Position numbers and translations under genes: made by a program. The notes under the pieces were generated by a model. That model was not told where the DNA came from. It was given only the letters and a program-made list of their open reading frames with translations, and searched no databases. This document shows positions 16,662 to 24,453 of a stretch of DNA of 64,000 nucleotides, piece by piece; the stretch's first letter is position 1, and each line of letters begins with the position of its first letter. Location of the stretch: contig NZ_JBFABE010000045.1 in assembly GCF_040640155.1 (NCBI RefSeq), positions 1-64,000 of the forward strand, written 5' to 3'. The DNA comes from Streptosporangium sp040640155. GTDB taxonomy: Bacteria > Actinomycetota > Actinomycetes > Streptosporangiales > Streptosporangiaceae.

Positions 16662-17498
16662 TCAGGACCTGACGGAGGTTCCGCCGGAGGCCGTCGCGTG
16701 CTCCACGGCCCAGGCCAGGGCGTGGTCGGCCACGGCCTCCCATCCGGGCGCGCCGCAGGTCCAGTGGTCGCGGCCCTCGAACTCGTGGTACTCGGTGACC
16801 GCGGGTGACCTGCCGTAGTGCTTGGCGTTGGACCTGTTCACCGAGGGCGGCATGATGTGGTCCTTCTCGCCGCCGATGAACAGCAGCGGGGCGCGGTCGG
16901 CGGAGTAGTCGACCCAGGTGTCCTGGTGTCCGGGCTTGAAGTTCGCGAACAGCCCGTACTCCCAGACCCAGTTCCCGGGGGCCGGGATGGCGTAGCGGTC
17001 CCACACCTTGCGGGACTCCTCCTCGGTGAGGGTGTTGGTGAAGGCGTAGTGGAACTCCTCGGGGGTGAAGCCGACGGCCCTGTGGCGGTTGGCCGGGTTC
17101 TTCAGCGCCGGGAACAGTGATCTCGCCTGCGACAGCGGGTTGACCCGGACCCCCTCGGTGGGCGCGGAGTCGATGACCACCGCGGCGGCTCCGAGGCCGC
17201 GGGCCAGGAGCAGCTGGGTCAGGGTGCCGCCGAAGGAGTGGCCGATGATGATCGGCGGCTTCGGGAGGGCCTCGATGACGCCGGCGAGGTGGTCGACGGT
17301 CTCGGGGACGGTCAGCCCGGCGATGACGCCGGGGTTCTCGCGCAGTGCCTCGACCTCGATCTCGAAGCCGGGGTAGGCGGGGGCGAGCACGGTGAGGCCC
17401 TTGGCCTCGTAGTACGTGACCCACTCCTCCCAGCTTCGGGGCGTCATCCACAGACCGTGAACGAGTACGACGGTGTCCGGGCGAAGATCGTGGTTCAT
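16662..17498 (-). CDS. Alpha/beta hydrolase
   Basis: A 278-aa alpha/beta hydrolase. VVLVHGLWM starts the fold, the nucleophile elbow is IIGHSFGGTL (Ser at about 97), the acid is in IGGEKDHIMPP and the base in EGRDHWTCG. Similar proteins in actinomycetes are annotated as general hydrolases; the substrate is unknown. AAGGAG lies 6 nt before the ATG. It follows the chloroperoxidase-like hydrolase by 19 nt on the same strand, so the two form an operon. Confidence 0.85.
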   Translation of the reverse strand: MNHDLRPDTVVLVHGLWMTPRSWEEWVTYYEAKGLTVLAPAYPGFEIEVEALRENPGVIAGLTVPETVDHLAGVIEALPKPPIIIGHSFGGTLTQLLLARGLGAAAVVIDSAPTEGVRVNPLSQARSLFPALKNPANRHRAVGFTPEEFHYAFTNTLTEEESRKVWDRYAIPAPGNWVWEYGLFANFKPGHQDTWVDYSADRAPLLFIGGEKDHIMPPSVNRSNAKHYGRSPAVTEYHEFEGRDHWTCGAPGWEAVADHALAWAVEHATASGGTSVRS

Positions 17499-17517
17499 GA
17501 AGGGCTCCTTGGTCCGG

Positions 17518-18342
17518 TCAGGAATCGATGAAGGCGAGCAGGTCGGCGTGCAGGCGGTCGCGATCGGTGTCGGGCAGGGCGTGCCCGCTGCCCTCGTAGA
17601 CCTTCAGGACGGCGCCGTCGATCATCGAGGCCGACCGCTTCCCCCCGACCTCGAACGGCACGATCTGGTCGTCGTCGCCGTGGACGACCAGGGTGGGGAC
17701 GTCGATCTTCGCCAGGTCCGGCCGGAAGTCGGTGGCGGAGAAGGCCTCGATGCACTCGTACGCGCCCCGGTGCCCGCAGGCCATGCTCTGCAGCCAGAAC
17801 GCGTCCCGGAAGCCCCGGGCGACGTCCTGCCGGCGGTTGTGCCCGAAGAACGGGCCGTCGGCCAGGTCGCGGTAGAGCTGGGAGCGGTTCGCGACCTCAC
17901 CGGCGCGGATCGCGTCGAAGACCTCGACGGGCAGTCCCTCGGGGTTGTCGTCGCTCCGCAGCATCAGCGGCGGCACGGCGGACACCAGGACCAGCTTCGA
18001 GACGCGGTCGCCGCCGTGGCGGCCGAGGTAGTGGGCGACCTCCCCGCCGCCGGTCGAGTGCCCGACCAGGGTGAGGTCGCGCAGGTCGAGGTGCTCGATC
18101 AGGCAGGCCAGGTCGTCGGCGTAGGTGTCCATCTCGTTGCCGTGCCAGGTCTGCGACGAGCGGCCGTGGCCGCGCCGGTCGTGGGCGACGGCGCGGTGCC
18201 CGTGCTCGGCGAGGAAGAGGGCGGCCGCCTCCCAGGCGTCGGAGTTCAGCGGCCAGCCGTGACTGAGCAGGACCGGCGAACCGCCGGAGCCCCAGTCCTT
18301 GTAGAAGATGTCGGCCCCGTCGGCGGTGGTCACGTAAGGCAT
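17518..18342 (-). CDS. Alpha/beta hydrolase (non-heme chloroperoxidase/esterase-like)
   Basis: A 274-aa protein starting MPYVTTADGADIFYKDWG, typical of cofactor-free chloroperoxidase and aryl-esterase types. LLSHGWPLNSDAW gives the oxyanion side, DRRGHGRSSQ is a family signature, the nucleophile is in GHSTGGGE, the acid in HGDDDQIVPF and the base in GSGHALP. AAGGAA before 18342 selects this start over the ATG at 18375. A conserved 20-bp site lies about 60 bp upstream, shared with another hydrolase at 24.4 kb. First gene of a two-gene operon. Confidence 0.88.
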   Translation of the reverse strand: MPYVTTADGADIFYKDWGSGGSPVLLSHGWPLNSDAWEAAALFLAEHGHRAVAHDRRGHGRSSQTWHGNEMDTYADDLACLIEHLDLRDLTLVGHSTGGGEVAHYLGRHGGDRVSKLVLVSAVPPLMLRSDDNPEGLPVEVFDAIRAGEVANRSQLYRDLADGPFFGHNRRQDVARGFRDAFWLQSMACGHRGAYECIEAFSATDFRPDLAKIDVPTLVVHGDDDQIVPFEVGGKRSASMIDGAVLKVYEGSGHALPDTDRDRLHADLLAFIDS

Positions 18343-18403
18343 GTCCCGTTCCTTCGGATCGATGTCGATGGGCATGACGCTAGATTCGCGGCCGCCGGCG
18401 GAA

Positions 18404-18423
18404 ATCGGTCAGATGACTGCACC
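18404..18423. promoter_or_regulatory. Shared regulatory site, copy A
   Basis: ATCGGTCAGATGACTGCACC, containing the inverted core GTCA-GA-TGAC, is 19/20 identical to 24418-24437. In both places it lies 21 nt upstream (in the minus direction) of a -10-like hexamer (TAGCGT here) in front of an alpha/beta hydrolase gene. This copy overlaps the stop codon of the MFS gene. Confidence 0.65.
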
Positions 18424-19779
18424 TGAGCCGACGGGCTCCTGACTCAGGCGGCCGTCCAGATCCCTGGCGCGGGTCTCGGGGGCGAGCAGGACGGCGAGGA
18501 AGGCGATCGCCCCGCAGACCACGAGCAGGAGGGCGACGGGCCAGGACGCGCCGCCCGCCCCCGCCACCAGGGCGGCCGCCACGAGCGGAGCGGGCCCGCT
18601 GGTCAGCGCGGCCGTCCACTCGCGGGCGATCGCGATACCGCTGTAGCGGTAGCGGGTGCCGAACAGCTCGGTGAGCAGCGCGGCCAGCACGGCGAACATG
18701 CCGGCGACGCAGACGCCGTACCCCAGCGTGACCGCGAGGATCACCAGCGCGGGGTGGCCGGTGTCGACCAGCCAGAACATCGGGAACGCGAACAGGGACA
18801 GGGCGAGCGCGGCGCCGAGGAAGACGGGACGGCGGCCGACACGGTCGGCCAGCAGCCCGAACAGCGGCGTGACCGCGATCGCCACGGCGGAGGAGAGCAC
18901 GTTGCCGATCAGCCCCACCGTGGCGGGCAGGCCGAGCGTCCTGGTCACGTACGACAGCACGAAGACGTTCACGATGTAGCCGATCGCGCCGAAGGGGGCG
19001 TTGACCGCGACGGCGATCAGCAGGCTCCGCGGCTGCCTGGAGGCCACCTCCAGCGCGGGGAAACGGCTCAGGCCGCGTGCGCGCTCACGCTCGAAGATCT
19101 CCGACTCGGGCACCCGGCCCCTGAGGAACAGTCCCACACCCACGCCCACCAGGCTGAGCAGGAACGGCACCCGCCAGCCCCACGTCTCGAACGACGGCAG
19201 CGCCGCGGCCGCGGTGAAGACCAGCGTGGCGGTCAGGATGCCGATCTGGACGCCCGCGCCGGGAAGCGAGGCCCACAGGCCCCGGCGGCGGGGATCGCTG
19301 GTCTCGGCCACCAGGACGAGGGCGCCGGCGTACTCGGCTCCGGCGCCGAAGCCCTGCGCCAGCCGGAGCAGCACGAGCAGGATCGGCGCCGCCAGGCCCA
19401 CCTGGTCGTAGGTGGGCAGCAGCCCGATGCCCGCCGTGGCCAGTCCCATCAGCAGCAGCGTCACGACCAGCGCGGGCTTGCGCCCGGCGCGGTCGCCGAA
19501 GTGGCCGAACACGACACCGCCGACGGGACGGGCGAGAAATCCGACCGCGAACGCGGCGAAGGAGCCGAGGGTGCCCGCGAGAGGGGTGTCGGCGGGGAAG
19601 AACCGGTCGTCGAAGACGACCGCCGCGGCCAGCCCGAAGAGGGCGTGGTCGTAGAACTCGATCGCGGTGCCGATGACGGCGGCCCTGGCCACCGACCCGC
19701 TCGTCACGGCCGCCGCCCGTCCGCTCGTCACGGCCGTCCTCCCCCCGCTCGCCGTGGCCGTCTCCCGTCCGTCCGTCAT
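18409..19779 (-). CDS. MFS transporter, metabolite:H+ symporter (MHS) type
   Basis: A 456-aa protein with 12 predicted membrane segments. MHS hallmarks: AIEFYDHALFGLAAAVVF in TM1, the loop motif GHFGDRAGRKPAL, LRLAQGFGAGAEYAGA in TM4, and WGWRVPFLLS before the central loop. Members move carboxylates, betaines and similar small molecules with protons. An odd N-terminal low-complexity extension (T-A-V-T-S repeats, about 30 residues) precedes TM1. Its ATG overlaps the stop of the upstream HSL-like gene by 4 nt, so the two are coupled and may act on the same compound. Confidence 0.9.
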   Translation of the reverse strand: MTDGRETATASGGRTAVTSGRAAAVTSGSVARAAVIGTAIEFYDHALFGLAAAVVFDDRFFPADTPLAGTLGSFAAFAVGFLARPVGGVVFGHFGDRAGRKPALVVTLLLMGLATAGIGLLPTYDQVGLAAPILLVLLRLAQGFGAGAEYAGALVLVAETSDPRRRGLWASLPGAGVQIGILTATLVFTAAAALPSFETWGWRVPFLLSLVGVGVGLFLRGRVPESEIFERERARGLSRFPALEVASRQPRSLLIAVAVNAPFGAIGYIVNVFVLSYVTRTLGLPATVGLIGNVLSSAVAIAVTPLFGLLADRVGRRPVFLGAALALSLFAFPMFWLVDTGHPALVILAVTLGYGVCVAGMFAVLAALLTELFGTRYRYSGIAIAREWTAALTSGPAPLVAAALVAGAGGASWPVALLLVVCGAIAFLAVLLAPETRARDLDGRLSQEPVGSGAVI

Positions 19780-20690
19780 GGCCGCCCCCCGCCGGTGGTG
19801 CCGAGCGTCCGGGCGAGAAAACGCCCGGCCTGGTCGATCGCCTCCTGCGCGGTGTGGGTGCCACGCAGGGCGTTGAGCGTGAGGAACCCGTGAATGACGC
19901 CCTGGTAGCGGACCGCGCTCACGGGCACGCCCGCCCCGCGCAGATTGGCGGCGTAGGCCTCGCCCTCGTCGCGCAGCACGTCGGCCTCCGCGGTGATCAC
20001 CAGGGTGGGGGGGAGACCGGCGAGCTCCCTGCGCGTGGCCCGCAGCGGCGAGGCGGTGCTCTCGGGTCTTCGGCCCTCGTCCGGGACGTACTGGTCCCAG
20101 CTCCAGCGCATGCCGTCCGCCCGGAGGAAGTAGCCCTCCGCGAACTCGCGGTAGGAGGCGGTGTCGCAGGAGGCGTCGGTGGCCGGGCAGAGCAGCACCT
20201 GCCCGGCCAGCCGCGCGCCCGCGCGCAGTGCCAGGGCCGCGGCCAGGTTCCCCCCGGCGACCGCGATGCGGGAGGCGTCCAGCCCGAGCCCGGCGCCGTG
20301 TCTCCTCACCCACTCCAGGGCGCCGAGACACTCCTCCAGCGCGACCGGGTACCGCGCCTCGGGAGCGAGACTGTAGTGCACGAACGCCACCGCGGCGCCC
20401 GCACTCAGCGCCAGCTCACGGGCGAGCCGGCTCTCGGAGTGCTCGTCGCCGAACACCCAGTCGCCGTGCAGGTACAGCACCACCGGCAAGGCGCCGTCGA
20501 GGCGCTCGGGCCGGTAGACGGTCAGGCCGGCGATCTCCTGGGCGACGGTGCCGGGGACCGGGATCTGCGGACACTGGACGTCGCGCATGGCCCTGCGGCC
20601 CTCCCACGGCGGCATGCCGTACAGGAAGGGCGGGCTGGCGGTGGCGTCGGCGAACGCCTGAGCGGCGGGGTCCAGCACGGGCTTGGACAT
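19776..20690 (-). CDS. HSL-family alpha/beta hydrolase with degenerate active site
   Basis: A 304-aa protein aligning well to the hormone-sensitive-lipase esterase family (YLHG, LAPEARYPVALEE, SRIAVAG...NLAAALALRA, LLCPATDA, acid D237 in TAEADVLRDEG, base H267 in GVIHGF). Two core motifs are broken. The oxyanion motif HGGGW reads HGDW (75-78), and the nucleophile motif GDSAGG reads GG: the segment is AVAGGNLA (143-150), as if DSAG had been deleted in frame. No serine remains at the elbow. GGGAG precedes the ATG. The frame is intact, so it is either a pseudoenzyme or a recently disabled esterase. It is divergent from a LAL regulator and coupled to the MFS gene. Confidence 0.85.
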   Translation of the reverse strand: MSKPVLDPAAQAFADATASPPFLYGMPPWEGRRAMRDVQCPQIPVPGTVAQEIAGLTVYRPERLDGALPVVLYLHGDWVFGDEHSESRLARELALSAGAAVAFVHYSLAPEARYPVALEECLGALEWVRRHGAGLGLDASRIAVAGGNLAAALALRAGARLAGQVLLCPATDASCDTASYREFAEGYFLRADGMRWSWDQYVPDEGRRPESTASPLRATRRELAGLPPTLVITAEADVLRDEGEAYAANLRGAGVPVSAVRYQGVIHGFLTLNALRGTHTAQEAIDQAGRFLARTLGTTGGGRP

Positions 20691-20751
20691 GAGGGCTCCC
20701 GGAGAACGGCGGACGGCGTCTCGACATTAGGGTGAGGACACGCCACGGGGT

Positions 20752-20762
20752 ATGCGTCGCAT
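20752..20762. promoter_or_regulatory. Small palindrome in HSL/LAL divergent promoter
   Basis: ATGCGTCGCAT (5-bp arms, 1-nt centre) lies in the 126-bp region between the HSL-like gene and LAL regulator 1. It could be an operator, but the palindrome is short. Confidence 0.3.
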
Positions 20763-20816
20763 GACGTATTTCTCGCGACACCGAAGGGCGTTTCTTGCGA
20801 GAGAAGCGGAGCTTTG

Positions 20817-23528
20817 ATGGCCATGGCCCTGTTCGGGCGTGAGCGCGAGATCGCCCGGATCGAAAGCCTGGTGGCGCGGATCCCCGAGCAGGGCGACGCG
20901 CTGCTGGTCAGGGGCGAGGCCGGGATCGGCAAGTCGGCGCTGCTGGCGGTCGCGCTGGACCACGCGCGGGCCCGTGGCTTCGCCACGGCCGTCGCCACGG
21001 GCGTGCAGAGCGAGACCCACCTGCCCTTCGCCGGGCTGCACCAGCTGATCCAGCCGATGCTCCAGGCCGCGTCCGAGCTGCCGGCCGCCCAGCGCGACGC
21101 CCTGCTCGACGCCTTCGGCATGGGCGACGGCCAGGATCCACAGCCCTTCCTCATCGCCCTGGCCGTGCTGAACCTGCTCGGGGAGGCCGCCGCGGCCAGG
21201 CCGCTGCTCGTCGTCGTCGAAGACCTGCAATGGCTCGACCGGCCCACCACCGAGGTCCTGGCTTTCGTCGCCCGGCGCCTGAGATCCGAGCCGATCGGGA
21301 TGCTCCTGGCCGTGCGCGAGGGGTACGCGACCACGCTGGACGACATCGGCCTGCCCGAGCTGACCCTGGGCACGCTCGACCTGGCCGCGGCCGAGGCGTT
21401 GCTGGACAGCCGGTCGTCCGCGCTCTCCGCCGGCGTGCGCTGGCGGGTGCTGGCCGAGGCGGCCGGCAACCCCCTCGCCCTGGTGGAGCTGCCGATCGCC
21501 CTCGACAGGGAGCCTGGCCCGCCCTCGGGTGAGTTCCTGCCGCTCACGGCCCGGCTGGAGCGCTCCTTCGCCACCCGGCTGGCCGAGCTGCCGCGGCGTA
21601 CCAGGGTGCTGCTGCTGGCCGGCGCCGCCAACGACGGTCACGGCCTGCGCGAGGCCCTGGCGGCCGCCGGCACGGTCACCGGCACCCGGCTGTCGCTGGC
21701 CGACCTGGCCCCGGCGATCGACCTCGGCCTGGTGACGCTGCACGAGCGGGCCATCCGGTTCCGCCACCCCCTCGTGCGGTCGGCGATCTACCAGAAGGCC
21801 GGGCCGCTGGATCGGCAGGTCGTCCATCTGGCGCTGGCCGACGTGCACGCGCCGGACCCGGACCGCCGGGCCTGGCACCGGGCGGCCGCGCTCGACCACC
21901 CCGACGAGAGCGTCGCCGCCGACCTGGAGCAGGTGGCGCTCCGGGCCCGGCGGCGTGGCGCGCTCACCGTGGCGGTCACCGCGCTGCGCCGCGCGGCGGA
22001 GCTGAGCGAGCAGCCGACCGACCGCGCCATGCGGCTCCTGAGCGCCGCGGAACTCGCCTTCGAGCTGGGCCGCGGCGAGCTGATCGAGGAACTGCTCGCC
22101 CTGACCGACCCGACCCGGCTCGGCGGGCCGGAACGGGCCCGGCTGGCGTGGCTGAACGAGATGCTGGAGGAGGGCCGCAACGAGGGCCCGCAGCGCGTGC
22201 GCAGGCTCGTCGCGACCGCCGAGGAACTGGAGAGCGCGGAGGACCAGGCCCTGGCGCGCAACTTCGTCCGGGCGGCCGCGCTCCGCTGCTGGTGGCGCGA
22301 TCCCGGTCCGGAGCTCCGCGCCCGGGTCATCTCCCTGGCGGAACGGCTCGCCGCGCACGACGACGATCCCGAGTTGCTGGTCGCGCTGGCCGCCGCGGCG
22401 CCGGTGGAGCGAGCCGGAGAGCTGATCGGCCGGCTGACGAGGTTGCGGGAGACCCGGATGGACGGCGCCATGGCCAGGCTGCTGGGCGTGGCCGCCAGCA
22501 CGATCGGCGCGCACGAGCTGTCCGCGGCGTTCCTCGACGACTCCATCGGCGAGCTGCGCGCCCAGGGACGCCTGGGGGTGCTGGCGCAGTCACTGACCTC
22601 GCAGATGCTCAACCACGTCCTGGGCGGCGACTGGTCCGGCGCCATGCTGGTGGCCGAGGAGTGCGAACGGCTGACCAGGGAGACCCAGCAGCCCCGCTGG
22701 CAGTCGGCGGCCCTGTCCGTCCTGGCGCTCCTCGCCGGGCTGCGGGGGGAGGTGGACCAGGGGCTGGAGCTGGCCGCCCGGAGCGAGCGGGTGCTGGGCA
22801 GTGTCACGATCGCCTCCAACATCGCCCAGATCCAGTACGCCCGAGGGGTGATCGCGTTGTGCGCGGGCCGGCACGCCGCCGCCTTCGGCCACCTGTGGCG
22901 GGTGTTCGACCGTCGTGACGCCGCCCACCACCCCATCTGGTGCTCGTGGACGATCGGCGAGCTGGCCGAGGCGGCGGTGACCGCCGAACACCGAGGCCTG
23001 GCCCGTACGGCCCTGGCCGAGCTGGAGGACATGGGCGCCCGGACGCCCTCCCCCTACCTGCACGTCGGCCTGCGCCACGCCAGGGCGGTGCTGGCCGACG
23101 ACGCCGACGCCGAAGGCCTGTTCACGGCCGCGCTGGACGCGGACCTGTCCTCCTGGCCCACCGCGCGGGCACGGCTGCTGCTCGCGCACGGCGTCTGGTT
23201 GCGCCGCCGGCGCCGGATCACGGAGGCCCGCGGCCCGCTGCGAGCGGCCCGCGACGCCTGCGACAAGCTCGGGCTGCTGGCCTGGGGCGAGAAGGCCCGC
23301 CGGGAGCTGCGGGCCACGGGCGAGGGCAGCCACCTGCGCGTGCCCAGCTCCGCCGAGCGGCTGACCCCGCAGGAACTGCACATCGCCAAGCTGGCCGCCA
23401 CCGGCCTGTCCAACCGGGAGATCGGCCAGCAGCTCTACCTGTCGCACCGCACGGTCGGCACCCACCTGCACCACGCCTTCCGCAAACTGGGGATCGCCTC
23501 CCGCGGTCAGCTCCGCGACGTCCTCTGA
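20817..23528 (+). CDS. LAL-type LuxR family transcriptional regulator 1
   Basis: A 903-aa protein. An N-terminal AAA-type ATPase domain has Walker A GEAGIGKSALL (about 33) and Walker B LLVVVEDLQWLD (about 135). A long TPR-like helical middle follows, ending in a C-terminal LuxR HTH (LTPQELHIAKLAATGLSNREIG...HRTVGTHLHHAFRKLGI). Large ATP-binding LuxR (LAL/MalT-type) proteins are ATP-dependent activators. GGAG lies 5 nt before the ATG. It is divergent from the HSL-like/MFS operon, which is the likely target. It is a paralogue of the regulator at 24454, with the same architecture. Confidence 0.93.
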   Translation: MAMALFGREREIARIESLVARIPEQGDALLVRGEAGIGKSALLAVALDHARARGFATAVATGVQSETHLPFAGLHQLIQPMLQAASELPAAQRDALLDAFGMGDGQDPQPFLIALAVLNLLGEAAAARPLLVVVEDLQWLDRPTTEVLAFVARRLRSEPIGMLLAVREGYATTLDDIGLPELTLGTLDLAAAEALLDSRSSALSAGVRWRVLAEAAGNPLALVELPIALDREPGPPSGEFLPLTARLERSFATRLAELPRRTRVLLLAGAANDGHGLREALAAAGTVTGTRLSLADLAPAIDLGLVTLHERAIRFRHPLVRSAIYQKAGPLDRQVVHLALADVHAPDPDRRAWHRAAALDHPDESVAADLEQVALRARRRGALTVAVTALRRAAELSEQPTDRAMRLLSAAELAFELGRGELIEELLALTDPTRLGGPERARLAWLNEMLEEGRNEGPQRVRRLVATAEELESAEDQALARNFVRAAALRCWWRDPGPELRARVISLAERLAAHDDDPELLVALAAAAPVERAGELIGRLTRLRETRMDGAMARLLGVAASTIGAHELSAAFLDDSIGELRAQGRLGVLAQSLTSQMLNHVLGGDWSGAMLVAEECERLTRETQQPRWQSAALSVLALLAGLRGEVDQGLELAARSERVLGSVTIASNIAQIQYARGVIALCAGRHAAAFGHLWRVFDRRDAAHHPIWCSWTIGELAEAAVTAEHRGLARTALAELEDMGARTPSPYLHVGLRHARAVLADDADAEGLFTAALDADLSSWPTARARLLLAHGVWLRRRRRITEARGPLRAARDACDKLGLLAWGEKARRELRATGEGSHLRVPSSAERLTPQELHIAKLAATGLSNREIGQQLYLSHRTVGTHLHHAFRKLGIASRGQLRDVL

Positions 23529-23607
23529 GCCGCGCGGCACCCCCGCCGCCTACGTCATGCGACCGATACCCTTCTCGCGGCCGGTTGCCTACCGTGGTGC
23601 CGTGCCG

Positions 23608-24384
23608 TCATCCCGCCAGGAACTCCAGCAGCGACCGGTTCCACTGCTCGGCGTGGGTCAGCGGGGCTCCGTGCGGCGCGTCGGGAATCGTGACGAGCGC
23701 GCTGCCCGCGATCGCCCGCTCCAGCCGTGCCCCGCCGTCCCGCGGCGGCACGAACGCGTCCCCCTCGCCCTGGACGATCAGCGTGGGCACGGTGACGCGC
23801 GACAGGTCCGCGGCCGGGTCCGCGGAACCCCACGCGGCCAGCGAGTCCGCGGTCCCCTGGGGAGAGGCGTCGGCGGCGAGCCCGAGCAGGTACAGGCGGG
23901 TCCGCTCGTCCAGCGCGCTGTGGCCGTCGACGGCGAAGAAGCGCAGCAGCACGTCGTCGAGCATGGGGATGCGGTGCCACCGGCAGGCGGTCATGAGCTC
24001 GTGCGCGATCGGGTCCGGGTACACCGCGGGGCTGCCCAGCACCAGCCTGTCCACCCGGTCCGACCCGGCCGCGTAGGTGACGGCCTCGGCGCAGCCGGTG
24101 GAGAAGCCCACCAGCGTCACCCCGGTCAGCCCGAGGGCGTCCACCACCGCGGCCAGGTCGGCGGTGAAGGTGCCGTGGTCGTAGCCGCTCCAGGGCCGGC
24201 TGGAACGGCCGAAGCCCCGCCGGTCGTAGGAGACCACCCGGTGGCCCGCCGCGACGAACGAGCCGACCTGCGCCTCCCAGAACCGCTGCGACAACGGCCA
24301 GCCGTGCACCAGCACGACCGGCTCACCGTCGCCGAAGTCCTCATAGAAGAGGCTCACGTCTCTTTCCACCTGTAGAAGCGGCAC
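23608..24384 (-). CDS. Alpha/beta hydrolase (non-heme chloroperoxidase-like)
   Basis: A 258-aa hydrolase related to the one at 17518: FYEDFGDGEPVVLVHGWPLSQRFWE, YDRRGFGRSSRP, nucleophile in GFSTGCAE, acid in QGEGDAFVPP, base in DAPHGAPLTH. The GTG at 24384 was chosen because it matches the N-terminus of relatives (MPLLQVERDVSLFYED) and lies 6 nt after a -10-like CATGCT (24396-24391), the leaderless spacing seen elsewhere here. The 20-bp conserved site is 34 bp upstream. It is divergent from LAL regulator 2, which probably controls it. Confidence 0.85.
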   Translation of the reverse strand: MPLLQVERDVSLFYEDFGDGEPVVLVHGWPLSQRFWEAQVGSFVAAGHRVVSYDRRGFGRSSRPWSGYDHGTFTADLAAVVDALGLTGVTLVGFSTGCAEAVTYAAGSDRVDRLVLGSPAVYPDPIAHELMTACRWHRIPMLDDVLLRFFAVDGHSALDERTRLYLLGLAADASPQGTADSLAAWGSADPAADLSRVTVPTLIVQGEGDAFVPPRDGGARLERAIAGSALVTIPDAPHGAPLTHAEQWNRSLLEFLAG

Positions 24385-24417
24385 CCGCCCAGCATGGCGC
24401 GGCCGCTGTCGCGCGCC

Positions 24418-24437
24418 ATCGGTCAAATGACTGCACC
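24418..24437. promoter_or_regulatory. Shared regulatory site, copy B
   Basis: ATCGGTCAAATGACTGCACC lies in the divergent region between the hydrolase (minus) and LAL regulator 2 (plus, ATG 16 nt further on). It has the inverted core GTCA-AA-TGAC, is 19/20 identical to 18404-18423, and keeps the same 21-nt distance to the hydrolase -10 box. Confidence 0.65.
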
Positions 24438-24453
24438 CGAGGGAGAGGAACAC

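Noticed and set aside
14875..17451. Minus-strand frame of 858 codons across aroB and aroQ
   Set aside because: Composition is that of a shadow frame, and the opposite strand has clear shikimate enzymes. Its start region is just another frame of the hydrolase at 16662.
20727..22514. Long minus-strand frame opposite LAL regulator 1, and a similar one opposite LAL regulator 2 (24487-27000)
   Set aside because: Both are antisense to unmistakable regulators and have low-complexity Gln/Arg/Gly text without any domain.
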